From the NCBI RefSeq assembly GCF_030817355.1, contig NZ_JAUSZH010000001.1:7911001-7975000 (forward strand): DNA of 64,000 bases. Direction: 5' to 3'. Each line of letters starts with the position of its first letter. Positions within the stretch are counted from its first letter, which is position 1. A program made the translations under genes and the position numbers. The DNA is from Streptomyces sp. V1I1. Its GTDB lineage: Bacteria > Actinomycetota > Actinomycetes > Streptomycetales > Streptomycetaceae. This document shows, one piece after another, positions 1 to 9,100 of the stretch. The notes under the pieces were generated by a model. That model ran no database searches and had not been told where the DNA came from. It was given only the letters and a program-made list of their open reading frames with translations.

Positions 1-1790
1 ACGACGGGGCGGTGCTGCCCATCCTCCACCTCAACGGCTACAAGATCGCCAACCCGACGGTCCTGTCCCGCATCCCCGAGCCCGAACTCGACGACCTGCT
101 GCGGGGATACGGACACGATCCGATCCACGTCACCGGCGACGACCCCCTCCAGGTCCACCGTGCCATGGCCGCCGCCCTCGACCGCGCCCTGCAGCGCATC
201 GCCATCCTGCAGCGCACCGCGCGTGAGGACGGCGTCACCGAGCGGCCGCACTGGCCCGTCATCGTCCTGCGCACGCCCAAGGGCTGGACCGGACCTGCCG
301 AGGTCGACGGGGTGCCGGTCGAAGGCACCTGGCGCTCGCACCAGGTCCCACTGTCCGGTGTACGGGAAAACCCGGAGCACCTGCGGCAGTTGGAGGCATG
401 GCTGCGCTCCTACCGGCCGGAGGAGCTCTTCGACACGCTGGGCCGCCCCACCGCCGACGTCCTCGCCTGCGTCCCCGAGGGTGCCCGGCGCCTCGGCGCC
501 ACCCGGCACGCCAACGGCGGCCTGCTCCTACGCGACCTGCCGATCCCCGATCTTGACCGCTTCGCCGTGCCCGTCGACAAGCCGGGATCGACGCTGCACG
601 AGCCCACCCGGGTCCTCGGCGGTCTCCTCGAACAGCTCATGGAGGCCACGTCCGGGCGCCGGGACTTCCGGCTCGTAGGGCCCGACGAGACCGACTCCAA
701 CCGGCTGGGCGCCGTCTTCGGCGCCACCGGCAAGGCCTGGCAGGCGCAGACCGCCCCGACCGACGAACACCTCTCCCGGCAGGGCCGGGTCATGGAGGTC
801 CTCTCCGAACACCTCTGCCAGGGCTGGCTGGAGGGCTATCTCCTCACCGGCCGGCACGGACTGTTCTCCTGCTACGAAGCCTTCGTCCACATCGTCGACT
901 CGATGGTCAACCAGCACATCAAGTGGCTGAAGACGTCCCGCGCACTGACCTGGCGGGCCCCCGTCGCCTCCCTCAACTACCTGCTGACCTCTCATGTCTG
1001 GCGGCAGGACCACAATGGCTTCTCGCACCAGGATCCCGGTTTCGTCGATCACGTACTCAACAAGAGCCCCGAGGTCGTACGCGTCTACCTGCCGCCGGAT
1101 GCCAACACCCTGCTCTCCGTGGCCGACCACGCCCTGCGCAGCCGCGACTACGTCAATGTGATTGTCGCCGGCAAACAGCCCTGCTTCGACTGGCTGTCGA
1201 TGGACCAGGCCCGCGTCCACTGCGCCCGCGGCGCCGGCATCTGGGAGTGGGCCGGAACGGCGCACGGCGAGCGCGAGCCGGACGTCGTGCTCGCCTGCGC
1301 GGGCGACGTCCCCACTCAGGAGGTGCTGGCCGCCGCGCAGCTGCTGCGCCGGCACCTGCCCCACCTCGCCGTGCGGGTCGTCAACGTCGTCGACATGACC
1401 CGGCTGATGCCGCGTGAGGAACACCCGCACGGGATGGCCGACTTCGAGTACGACGGACTGTTCACCCGCGACAAGCCGGTGATCTTCGCCTACCACGGCT
1501 ACCCCTGGCTCATCCACCGGCTCGCCTACCGCCGCGCGGGCCACGTCAATGTCCATGTCCGTGGCTACAAGGAAATGGGCACCACCACGACGCCGTTCGA
1601 CATGGTCGTACGCAACGACCTGGACCGCTTCCGGCTGGTCATGGACGTCATCGACCGCGTCCCCGGCCTCGGCGTGCGCGCCGCCGCCGTACGCCAGCAC
1701 ATGGCCGACGCCCGCACCCGCCACCACGCCTGGATCCGCGTACACGGCACCGATCTGCCCGAGGTCGCCGACTGGACCTGGACCGGCTGA
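1..1790 (+). CDS. xfp: Phosphoketolase, 5'-truncated by window edge
   Basis: This is the C-terminal three quarters of a thiamine-diphosphate-dependent phosphoketolase, which cleaves xylulose-5-phosphate and/or fructose-6-phosphate with phosphate to acetyl phosphate and an aldose phosphate in the cytosol. The reading frame is open from base 3 ([18 protein letters not shown]), so the true start lies upstream. The family is about 790-800 residues and roughly 595 are seen here. Family-typical blocks include [20 protein letters not shown] (about residues 325-345 of the visible part) and, near the end, [11 protein letters not shown] and [17 protein letters not shown]. The HAD hydrolase follows after 27 bases, so all three genes probably form one sugar operon. 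No defects are visible. The family assignment is firm; preference for Xu5P versus F6P cannot be read. Confidence 0.95.
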   Translation, partial: DGAVLPILHLNGYKIANPTVLSRIPEPELDDLLRGYGHDPIHVTGDDPLQVHRAMAAALDRALQRIAILQRTAREDGVTERPHWPVIVLRTPKGWTGPAEVDGVPVEGTWRSHQVPLSGVRENPEHLRQLEAWLRSYRPEELFDTLGRPTADVLACVPEGARRLGATRHANGGLLLRDLPIPDLDRFAVPVDKPGSTLHEPTRVLGGLLEQLMEATSGRRDFRLVGPDETDSNRLGAVFGATGKAWQAQTAPTDEHLSRQGRVMEVLSEHLCQGWLEGYLLTGRHGLFSCYEAFVHIVDSMVNQHIKWLKTSRALTWRAPVASLNYLLTSHVWRQDHNGFSHQDPGFVDHVLNKSPEVVRVYLPPDANTLLSVADHALRSRDYVNVIVAGKQPCFDWLSMDQARVHCARGAGIWEWAGTAHGEREPDVVLACAGDVPTQEVLAAAQLLRRHLPHLAVRVVNVVDMTRLMPREEHPHGMADFEYDGLFTRDKPVIFAYHGYPWLIHRLAYRRAGHVNVHVRGYKEMGTTTTPFDMVVRNDLDRFRLVMDVIDRVPGLGVRAAAVRQHMADARTRHHAWIRVHGTDLPEVADWTWTG

Positions 1791-1817
1791 AACCCGTCCC
1801 CGTATCGACGAAATGAG

Positions 1818-2576
1818 GTGAACCCGACGCAGAACGGCACGGCCGGCCTGCCCCGGGTACTACGGGGCACGGCGGCCATGGTCCTCGACACCGACGGAGT
1901 GATCACCGACTCCGCGCGGGTGCACGCCGCCGCCTGGGAGACGGCCTTCGACGCCTTCCTGCGCGACCACCCTCCCGCCGATCCCGCCCAGCGGCGCCCC
2001 TTCCACGTAGTGGAGGACTATCTGCGGTACGTGGACGGCAAGTCGCGTCTCGACGGGGCGGCGGCCTTCCTGGAGTCCCGGGGGCTGCCGCTGACCGACG
2101 CGGACGTGCAGGCCGTCGCCGCGGACAAGGAACGGCTGTTCACCGCGCGGCTGCGCGAGCACGGCGTGGATGCCTTCCCCGGCACGGTCCAACTGCTGCA
2201 CACCCTGCGCTCCGCCGGCGTACCCCTGGCCGCCGCCTCCGCCTCCCGGCACGCCCGTGAACTCCTTGAGCACGCGGGAGTGCTGAACCTCTTCGACGCC
2301 CTGGTGGACGGCGGCGAGGCGGCACGCCTGCAACTGCCCGGCAAACCCGACCCCGCGCTGTTCCTGGAGGCGGCCCGCCGGCTCGGCATCCCCGCCTCCC
2401 GCACCGCCGTCGTCGAGGACGCCCTGGCGGGAGTGGAGGCCGGGCTGCGCGGCGGCTTCGGCCTGGTCATCGGCGTGGACCGGGCCCGTACCGACGAGAC
2501 CCGTGCTGAACTGCTGAAGCACGGCGCGGACATCGTGGTCCGTGACCTCGCGGAACTTCTTGCCCCGGAGGACTGA
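1818..2576 (+). CDS. HAD-superfamily hydrolase, beta-phosphoglucomutase-like
   Basis: A 252-residue cytosolic HAD phosphatase/phosphomutase. Motif I is DTDGVITDS (residues 24-32) with the nucleophile Asp and the Asp two residues on. A helical cap follows, and motifs III/IV appear as GKPDPALFLEAA and VVEDALAGVEAG. Length and motifs fit beta-phosphoglucomutase, which converts beta-glucose-1-phosphate to glucose-6-phosphate. Start is GTG with GAGG just upstream in the sequence aaatgaggtg. The next gene, a GH65 phosphorylase, begins two bases after the stop. GH65 phosphorylases release beta-glucose-1-phosphate, so the pairing supports the mutase role by context. A generic sugar phosphatase cannot be excluded from sequence alone. 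Confidence 0.85.
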   Translation: MNPTQNGTAGLPRVLRGTAAMVLDTDGVITDSARVHAAAWETAFDAFLRDHPPADPAQRRPFHVVEDYLRYVDGKSRLDGAAAFLESRGLPLTDADVQAVAADKERLFTARLREHGVDAFPGTVQLLHTLRSAGVPLAAASASRHARELLEHAGVLNLFDALVDGGEAARLQLPGKPDPALFLEAARRLGIPASRTAVVEDALAGVEAGLRGGFGLVIGVDRARTDETRAELLKHGADIVVRDLAELLAPED

Positions 2577-2578
2577 CG

Positions 2579-5026
2579 ATGCGCGACTGGACCTGGGAGT
2601 ATGAAGGCTACGACCCGGAACAGGAGCGGCTGCGCGAGTCCCTGTGCACCCTCGGCAACGGCTACTTCGCGACTCGCGGCGCGGCCCCCGAGTGCACGGC
2701 CGACCGGGTCCACTATCCGGGTACGTACGCGGCGGGCTGCTACAACCGGCTGATCTCGGACGTGGCGGGACGGCAGGTCGAGAACGAGGACATGGTCAAC
2801 CTCCCCAACTGGCTGCCGCTGCGATTCCGTACCGACTCCGGGAACTGGCTCTCCCCGGACACCCACAAGATCCTGGGTCACCAGCAGACGCTGGACCTGC
2901 GCGCCGGCACGCTGGAGCGCACCCTGGGCTACGAGGACGAGAGCGGCCGGCGCCTCGCGGTGAGGCAGCTTCGCCTGGTGCACATGGCCTCCCCCCATCT
3001 GGCCTTGCTGCGCACCGAGTTCACCGCCGAAGACTGGTCCGGGGAGATCGAGGTCGAGTCGGCGCTCGACGGAACGGTCACCAACAGCGGCGTTGAGCGC
3101 TACCGGCAGCTGGCCGGCCGTCACCTCACCCATGTCCACACCGGGACGTCGGCCCCGGACACCATGTGGCTGCGCTGCCGCACCAGTACCTCCGACATCA
3201 GGATCGGCCTGGCGGCCCGCACCGTGGCCCACGTGGCCGATGTGGCCCACGTCCCGGCCTCGGCCGAGGCGACCACTCGCCGTGAGAACCTGCGGGTCTC
3301 TCAGCTCCTGCGCCTTCCCCTCACCCCGGGCCGGACCGTCACCGTCGACAAGACGATCGCCCTGCACACCTCCCGGGACCCGGCGATCAGCGACCCGCTG
3401 CACGCCGCCGTGGACCGGGTGAACCGCGCCCCGGACTTCGACGCCCTGCTGGCCTCGCACCGCACGGCCTGGCGCCAGCTGTGGCGCACCGCCGAACTCG
3501 ACGTGCCGAACAGCGCGGGCCCGATCCTGCGGCTCCACCTCTTCCATGTCTTGCAGACGCTCTCCCCGCACACCGCCGAACTCGACGCCGGCGTCCCCGC
3601 CCGCGGCCTGCACGGCGAGGCCTACCGCGGCCATGTCTTCTGGGACGAACTGTTCGTCCTGCCCTGTCTGAACCTGCAGTTCCCCGAGGTCTCCCGGGCC
3701 CTGCTCAGCTACCGCCACCGGCGCCTGGAGCGGGCCTGCTCCGCCGCTCGCGACGCCGGACGAGCCGGGGCCATGTACCCCTGGCAGAGCGGCAGCACCG
3801 GCCGCGAGGAGACCCAGCAGCTGCACCTCAACCCGCTCTCGGGGCGCTGGCTGCCCGACCACTCCCGGCTTCAGCACCACGTCGGCTCGGCGATCGCGTA
3901 CAACGTGTGGCAGTACTGCGAGGCGAGCGGCGACATGGAGTTCCTGCACACCAAGGGCGCCGAAATGCTGCTGCAGATCGCCCGGTTCTGGGCGGACGCG
4001 ACGACGTACGACAAGACCCTCGGCCGCTACCGGATCCGTGGAGTCGTGGGTCCCGACGAGTACCACGACGCCTACCCCGGCGCGAAGGAGGCGGGCCTCG
4101 ACGACAACGCGTACACCAACGTCACCGCTGCCTGGGTGCTCGCCCGCGCCCTCGACGTACTGCACTGTCTCCCGGAGCCACGCCGCAGGGACCTCGTCGA
4201 ACGCACCGGACTCGTCGACGGCGAACTCGACGCGTGGCAGGAGGTCTCCCACAAACTGCATGTGCCCTTCCACGCCGGTGTGGTCAGCCAGTTCGAGGGC
4301 TACGGCGAACTTACGGAACTCGACTGGGACGCCTATCGGGACCGCTACGGCGACATCCGGCGCCTCGACCGGATCCTGGAGGCCGAAGGGGACACGGCCA
4401 ACAACTATCAGGCGTCCAAGCAGGCCGACGTGCTGATGCTCGGCTACCTCTTCTCACCGACCGAACTCCAGGGCCTCTTCCACCGGCTCGGGTACGAGCT
4501 GGACGACACCGCCTGGCAGCGCACCGTGGACCACTATCTGCGCCGCACCAGCCACGGCTCGACGCTCAGCAGCCTCGTGCACGGCTGGGTGCTGGCGAGG
4601 GTGCGGCGCGCGGAGGCCTGGGCGTTCTGCCAGGAGGCGCTGGCCGGGGACATCGCCGATCTGCAGGGCGGCACCACGGGGGAGGGAATTCACCTCGGCG
4701 CGATGGCCGGCACCCTCGATCTCGTGCAGCGAGGACTGACCGGCCTGGAGACACGGGGCGGCGCGCTGCGGCTCGACCCCGTGCCGCTGCCGGAGCTGTC
4801 GGAGTACGGTTTCGCGATCCGCTACCAGGGGCACTGGGGTGTACGGCTCCGGATGAGCGCGGGACAGCTGCAGATCACCGTGCCCGACTCCGACCGGTCA
4901 CCGATCGACATCGCCCTGCCGGACCGCACGGTCTCCGTGGCGCCCGGGGAATCGTGCATTCTCACCCTGCCCCAGGAGCAGTCCACGGGCCAGGACGGCA
5001 CAACAACCGCCGGGCATCAGGCATGA
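2579..5026 (+). CDS. Glycoside hydrolase family 65 disaccharide phosphorylase
   Basis: An 815-residue GH65 protein of full family length (maltose, trehalose or kojibiose phosphorylase group). It should phosphorolyse an alpha-linked glucose disaccharide to beta-glucose-1-phosphate plus a sugar. The N-terminal beta-sandwich starts WEYEGYDPEQERLRESLCTLGNGY. The (alpha/alpha)6 barrel carries the catalytic acid in GVVGPDEYHDAYPG followed by DDNAYTNVTAAWVL, and further conserved blocks are NNYQASKQADVLML and HGSTLSSLVHGWVLAR. ATG start two bases after the HAD stop implies translational coupling. Together with the HAD mutase and the phosphoketolase it forms a phosphorolytic route from disaccharide to central metabolism. 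Which disaccharide is used cannot be decided by eye. Convergent with the DUF1876 gene, with only seven bases between stops. Confidence 0.93.
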   Translation: MRDWTWEYEGYDPEQERLRESLCTLGNGYFATRGAAPECTADRVHYPGTYAAGCYNRLISDVAGRQVENEDMVNLPNWLPLRFRTDSGNWLSPDTHKILGHQQTLDLRAGTLERTLGYEDESGRRLAVRQLRLVHMASPHLALLRTEFTAEDWSGEIEVESALDGTVTNSGVERYRQLAGRHLTHVHTGTSAPDTMWLRCRTSTSDIRIGLAARTVAHVADVAHVPASAEATTRRENLRVSQLLRLPLTPGRTVTVDKTIALHTSRDPAISDPLHAAVDRVNRAPDFDALLASHRTAWRQLWRTAELDVPNSAGPILRLHLFHVLQTLSPHTAELDAGVPARGLHGEAYRGHVFWDELFVLPCLNLQFPEVSRALLSYRHRRLERACSAARDAGRAGAMYPWQSGSTGREETQQLHLNPLSGRWLPDHSRLQHHVGSAIAYNVWQYCEASGDMEFLHTKGAEMLLQIARFWADATTYDKTLGRYRIRGVVGPDEYHDAYPGAKEAGLDDNAYTNVTAAWVLARALDVLHCLPEPRRRDLVERTGLVDGELDAWQEVSHKLHVPFHAGVVSQFEGYGELTELDWDAYRDRYGDIRRLDRILEAEGDTANNYQASKQADVLMLGYLFSPTELQGLFHRLGYELDDTAWQRTVDHYLRRTSHGSTLSSLVHGWVLARVRRAEAWAFCQEALAGDIADLQGGTTGEGIHLGAMAGTLDLVQRGLTGLETRGGALRLDPVPLPELSEYGFAIRYQGHWGVRLRMSAGQLQITVPDSDRSPIDIALPDRTVSVAPGESCILTLPQEQSTGQDGTTTAGHQA

Positions 5027-5033
5027 GCCCGGC

Positions 5034-5327
5034 CTACGCCCCCACTGTCCAGCTGTACGGCGGACCGAGGGGCGCTTCCGCCCCGGCGCCCACCCTCTCC
5101 ATGTCGCGGTCGGCGACCCGCATCAAATGACCCGCGAGGTCTTTGAGCGCGCGGCTCGCCGCGAGCTCGTCACCGATCTCGGGGACGTCCGCGTCCTCTG
5201 CGCTGCACCGTGCGGTCCCCTGCCCCGTGAGCGTCGAGGAGCCGGTGTCCAGCACCGCCCGCGCCTTCGTCGTTCCGTCCTCTTCGGACAGGTACAGTCC
5301 GACCTTCCATTCCAGCGTCCGTTTCAT
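5034..5327 (-). CDS. DUF1876 family small protein (copy 1)
   Basis: A 97-residue acidic protein beginning KRTLEWKVGLYLSEEDGTTK and ending GPPYSWT. It matches the actinobacterial DUF1876 family (dsRBD-like fold by my memory of the family; molecular role unknown). ATG start with GGAGG-like sequence upstream (gaggtaggccATG). A second, divergent copy sits at 8703-9002 on the other strand, so the pair brackets the permease remnant and two enzymes. In Streptomyces, relatives often sit near hypoxia or dormancy-type genes; whether that applies here is inference. Confidence 0.85.
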   Translation of the reverse strand: MKRTLEWKVGLYLSEEDGTTKARAVLDTGSSTLTGQGTARCSAEDADVPEIGDELAASRALKDLAGHLMRVADRDMERVGAGAEAPLGPPYSWTVGA

Positions 5328-5435
5328 GGCCTACCTCCTCGCGCACATGTGTCCGCAGTCGGGGCACCGCCGCGTGGTCCTGTCTCCAGGGTCCTCCCAC
5401 TCGGGTCCGGCCGCGAGGTACTCCATCGAGGATCC

Positions 5436-6405
5436 TTACCGGTGCGTGCTGACGTCGTCGCTCTTGTGTGTCGTGACGGGTTCTCCGCGGCGGACCGAGC
5501 CGGGGGCGCGGGCGGCCGGGTGGTCGGCGTGGGCGGAGGAGCTGAGCTGCCAGGGGACGCTGATCACCATGACGCCCGGGGTGAAGAGCAGGCGGCTCTT
5601 GAGCCATAGCGCGGACTGGTTGTGCAGCAGGTTTTCCCACCAGTGGCCGACGACGTACTCGGGGATGAAGACCGCGACCACGTCCTGCGGGCTGTCGCGC
5701 CTGATGGAGCGGACGTACTCGAGAACGGAGCCGGTGATCTCGCGGTAGGGGGAGTCGAGGACCTTGAGCGGTACCTGAATCCTGTAGTCCTCCCACTGGC
5801 GCTGGAGCGCGTTGGCCGCATCGCGGTCGACCGCGACGGTGAGGGCTTCCAGGTGGTCCGGCCGGAAGGCGCGGGCGTAGGCCAGCGCCCGCAGGGTCGG
5901 TTTGTGGATGGTGGAGACCAGCACGATGGCCAGCACGCGGGAGGGCGGCACCATTTCGCTGCGCGGGTCGGTGACCGAAAGTTCGGCCGCGGTGGCGTCG
6001 TAGTGACGGCGGATGCCGCGCATCATCACCCACAGCACGATCGCGGCGAGCACGGCCAGCCAGGCGCCCTGGGTGAACTTGGTGGCCAGCACGATGACCA
6101 GGACAAGTCCCGTGATGACCGCGCCCACCCCGTTCACGACACGCGCCATCTGGTGGCGGCGGCGCAGGATCGGGTTTGTCTCGGTGCGTAGCTCGCGGTT
6201 CCAGTGCCGGACCATGCCCGTCTGGGAGAGCGTGAAGGAGGTGAACACGCCCAGGATGTAGAGGTGGATGAGGTTGGTGACGTTGGCCTTGAACGCCCAC
6301 AGCAGCAGTCCGGCCACGCTTGGGCAGCAGCGTCTCGCCCAGCTGCTCGCTTCGCATGGCCCGGCCGATCACCAGCCGCTTGAGTATCCCGGTCACGTTC
6401 AGCAC
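5436..6405 (-). pseudogene. APC-family permease with large internal deletion
   Basis: Both ends of an actinobacterial APC-superfamily permease are recognisable, but the middle is gone. The frame starting at 6405 gives MLNVTGILKRLVIGRAMRSE and then QLGETLLPK, the standard N-terminus of roughly 650-residue Streptomyces permeases. At about 6318 the coding sense moves to another frame, from AGLLLWAFKANVTNLIHLYI to the stop at 5436. That part holds the last membrane helices (GVGAVITGLVLVIVLA, WLAVLAAIVLWVMM) and the soluble C-terminal domain. About 350-370 residues, meaning most transmembrane helices, are missing, and the junction is out of frame. A 293-residue ORF could still be made from an internal GTG but would lack the transport core. 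Confidence 0.85.
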
Positions 6406-6627
6406 GGCGCGAGCGTATGTCGCCCCACCCGCTCAGCAGCGCGACTCCGACGGGGGGAGCGGCATCAAGAACTCGTTAGGATTCCCTGCTGCTTACATGT
6501 GGCGCAATTGCGCCCGCAGCAGCGGATCGGAACCCGCGGCCTCACCGGCATTCGGGCTGGCCGGCTGTCCTACGGGCATGATGATCCGCGAACCTCGACC
6601 AAGGCGCCGCAGACAAGGGTGGTGACG

Positions 6628-7629
6628 ATGACCCCGGACAGCGACACTCCGCAACGGGCAGTGCTCGGCACATGGCCGACCCCGCTCGAGCCCGTGCCAC
6701 GGCTGGCCCGTGCGCTCGGGCTCGGCACGGACGACCTGTGGGTCAAGCGTGACGACCTCACCGGCCTGGGTGGCGGTGGGAACAAGGTGCGCAAGCTCGA
6801 GTGGACCTGCGGCGCGGCGCTCGCCGACGGCGCCACTGTCCTGGTGACCACGGGTGCGCCCCAGAGCAACCACGCACGTCTGACCGCCGCCGCCGGCGCC
6901 CGGCTGGGGCTCGACGTCGTACTCGTACTCGCCGGCGGCCCCGGATCGTCGGCCTCCGGGAACCTCGCACTCGACGGTCTCTTCGGCGCCACGGTCGTAT
7001 GGGCCGGTGATGCCGACCGCGGGTCGCTCGCCTCCACCGCCGAGCAGGTGGCCGAACAGCTCCGAGGGCGGGGCGCTGTCCCGGCGCTGATCCCCTTCGG
7101 CGGTACCAGCGTCATCGGCGCGCGCGGTTACGCCGAGTGTGGGCGCGAACTCCTCACCCAGGCCCCGGACTTGGCGACTGTGGTCGTCGCCCTCGGCTCC
7201 GGTGGCACCATGGCGGGCCTCGTCGGCGAGCTCGGCGCCGCGCGAGTGCTCGGCGTCCATTGCGGCGCAGTCACCGATCCGGCCGGGACCGTGTCCGAGC
7301 TGATCTCCGGCCTGTCCGGCACGCACTGCGAGCCGAAGACGCTGAGGCTGCGACTCGACCAGGTCGGCGACGGCTATGGCGTACTGACCGAGCAGGTGAT
7401 GGCAGCCCTGACCCTGACCGCCCGCACCGAGGGCATCGTGCTCGACCCGATCTACACCGGCCGCGCGATGGCCGGTCTGATCGCAGCGATCCAGGACGGC
7501 GACGTCGTCCCCGGGCAGCGCACGGTCTTCCTGCACTCGGGCGGCCTGCCCGGCCTCTTCGGCCACCCGGCGACGCTCGCGAGAGCAGAGGCCGCACTGA
7601 CCGTCGAAGGTCATCGCACTCTGCGTTGA
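6628..7629 (+). CDS. D-cysteine desulfhydrase / ACC-deaminase family PLP enzyme
   Basis: A 333-residue PLP enzyme of the fold-type II family that contains D-cysteine desulfhydrase and 1-aminocyclopropane-1-carboxylate deaminase. The PLP lysine lies in GGGGNKVRKLEW (about residues 48-58), followed by TTGAPQSNHARLTAAAGA. The phosphate-binding glycine loop is VALGSGGTMAGL and the C-terminus has the typical FLHSGGLPGLFG. The frame is open upstream to 6268, but homology begins at ATG 6628, preceded by AAGGGTGG. It would release ammonia and pyruvate (plus H2S from D-cysteine). The ACC versus D-cysteine choice is unresolved. It is divergent from the broken permease and convergent with the thioesterase. 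Confidence 0.9.
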   Translation: MTPDSDTPQRAVLGTWPTPLEPVPRLARALGLGTDDLWVKRDDLTGLGGGGNKVRKLEWTCGAALADGATVLVTTGAPQSNHARLTAAAGARLGLDVVLVLAGGPGSSASGNLALDGLFGATVVWAGDADRGSLASTAEQVAEQLRGRGAVPALIPFGGTSVIGARGYAECGRELLTQAPDLATVVVALGSGGTMAGLVGELGAARVLGVHCGAVTDPAGTVSELISGLSGTHCEPKTLRLRLDQVGDGYGVLTEQVMAALTLTARTEGIVLDPIYTGRAMAGLIAAIQDGDVVPGQRTVFLHSGGLPGLFGHPATLARAEAALTVEGHRTLR

Positions 7630-7703
7630 GGGCGGGTTGCAGTGACCGGCTTCTTCGCGGCACGGGTATTGACCGCCTGCCGGGCGCAGACGGCGACCGG
7701 AGA

Positions 7704-8471
7704 TCAAGTCAGCGGGGCCAGGATGCGCCGGGCCTGCCGTCCCGAGCCGAGCAGTCGGCCGTCCGCCGTCCATACCGTGCTGTCGTCGACCGCCCAGCCG
7801 CTTCCCGCGTGTTCGGTGCGGATACGGACCAGCGCCCAGCCGTCGACGGGCCCACGGTCCAGGGCGTCGCCGTAGTGGACGGTCAGTTCGGCCGAGGGAA
7901 CGGGCCTCGGTGCCGTCCAGCGCGCAAAGAGCGCAGGGGGCAGGGCATCCGCCAGGATGACAACCGCCTCGGCATCCAGTCCGCGCCCGTCGGCGAAGCG
8001 CACCCAGGCCGTCAATTCGGCGCGGTCGCCTCCGCCGAGTGGCCGTGCCGGGGTCGCGGGACGTATCTCGAGGTGCCGCGCGAACGCGGCCAGACGCTCC
8101 GGCAGCTCCAGCGCCTCGCAGTCGTCCGCTCCGGGCACGGCGGGTGCCTGGCTGCCGTCGTAGCCGGGGCCGGGGTGCGCAGTGCCGAACACCGCCGAGC
8201 CCCGTAGTACTACGGCGCCACCCTGCTCGGCGACGAACGACGCGAACGACGTGCCGCGCCCGGCACGCTCGACCACGGCCTCGATCCGGAGGGGATGGTC
8301 GTCGACCGGTGCCAGGAAGTGCGTGGTGAGCGTCCGTACGACGGGTGCCTCGCCGAGCAGGCCGCGCATTCCGGCCAACCCCTGCGCCGCCAGATAGCCG
8401 CCGTGAACGCCGGCCCACGACCACCACGAACGACCGACGCTGACCGTTGTGCTCGCAGCCGTCATGCTCAT
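7704..8471 (-). CDS. Acyl-CoA thioesterase family protein (4HBT_3 / TesB-like)
   Basis: A 255-residue double-hotdog thioesterase-like protein. The first hotdog includes WSWAGVHGGYLAAQGLAGM and LTTHFLAPVDDHPLRIEA. The second carries ELTVHYGDALDRGPVDGWAL and ends DSTVWTADGRLLGSGRQARR, the usual family ending. It should hydrolyse acyl-CoA esters; the chain length is not readable. The frame runs open well upstream, but homology begins at ATG 8471 (MSMTAAS) with GAGGGA 12-14 bases ahead. It is transcribed toward the D-cysteine desulfhydrase-like gene and stands alone. Confidence 0.85.
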   Translation of the reverse strand: MSMTAASTTVSVGRSWWSWAGVHGGYLAAQGLAGMRGLLGEAPVVRTLTTHFLAPVDDHPLRIEAVVERAGRGTSFASFVAEQGGAVVLRGSAVFGTAHPGPGYDGSQAPAVPGADDCEALELPERLAAFARHLEIRPATPARPLGGGDRAELTAWVRFADGRGLDAEAVVILADALPPALFARWTAPRPVPSAELTVHYGDALDRGPVDGWALVRIRTEHAGSGWAVDDSTVWTADGRLLGSGRQARRILAPLT

Positions 8472-8702
8472 GCCGCCGCACCGTCCCTCAATGAGTTTGA
8501 AAAATGGACTTACAATCGTCACCCTACTCCAGCAGGCAGAAGAGGGAACCCGTTGCGGAGTGAACCACGCCGAAGTGCGGCACCGTCTTGGCGACTTCGG
8601 CCCGTGCGGGTCATCGCACCGATATCGGCCGTGGGTGGATCCTGGAGTCAGGACCGCGTCGTGGTGTCGCACTCGGGCCGGACGCGGGCGAGGAGGTGTG
8701 CG

Positions 8703-9002
8703 ATGACTCGGACGCTGGAGTGGAGCGTCCGCCTCCATCTGTCGGAGGAGGACGGCACGACGAAAACCCGCGCGGTACTGGACACCGGTACCGCTACCCT
8801 CACCGGTCATGGGGTCGCCCGCTGCAACCCTCAGGACGTGGACATCCCCACGATCGGCGACGAACTCTCGGCGAGCCGTGCGATGAGAGACCTCGCGGTG
8901 CAGCTGATGAGGGCGGCCGACGCTGAACTGGAGGCCGCGGGCGCCGGAACGGCGAGCGGGCGCGCCGGGCCGCCGTACAGCTGGTCGGACACGGCGACCT
9001 AG
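8703..9002 (+). CDS. DUF1876 family small protein (copy 2)
   Basis: A 99-residue paralogue of the protein at 5034-5327. It starts TRTLEWSVRLHLSEEDGTTK and ends GPPYSWSDTAT, and the two share most positions of the central block (AVLDTG, LTG-G-ARC, IGDEL-ASRA). ATG start is set by GAGGAGG about seven bases upstream. The function is unknown. The two copies lie in opposite orientation 3.4 kb apart and differ clearly, which indicates an old duplication or separate acquisition rather than a recent repeat. Confidence 0.85.
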   Translation: MTRTLEWSVRLHLSEEDGTTKTRAVLDTGTATLTGHGVARCNPQDVDIPTIGDELSASRAMRDLAVQLMRAADAELEAAGAGTASGRAGPPYSWSDTAT

Positions 9003-9100
9003 GTCTGGGGTCACGGAAGGCCCGCCGCGACAGGCTCGCAGTCACTCCCACCGGTCGTTCCTGGTGCGGAGTCGGGGCCCGGGCGCCTAGGCTCGGCTGT

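Noticed and set aside
528..1745. A 405-codon minus-strand ORF within the phosphoketolase
   Set aside because: Shadow of the phosphoketolase frame; Val/Gly/Ala/Asp-rich without motifs.
2018..4273. A 751-codon minus-strand ORF over the HAD and GH65 genes
   Set aside because: Shadow of two well-supported genes; composition-biased.
6268..6627. N-terminal extension of the D-cysteine desulfhydrase-like ORF
   Set aside because: Overlaps the permease N-terminus on the other strand and has no family similarity; an ATG with SD exists at 6628.
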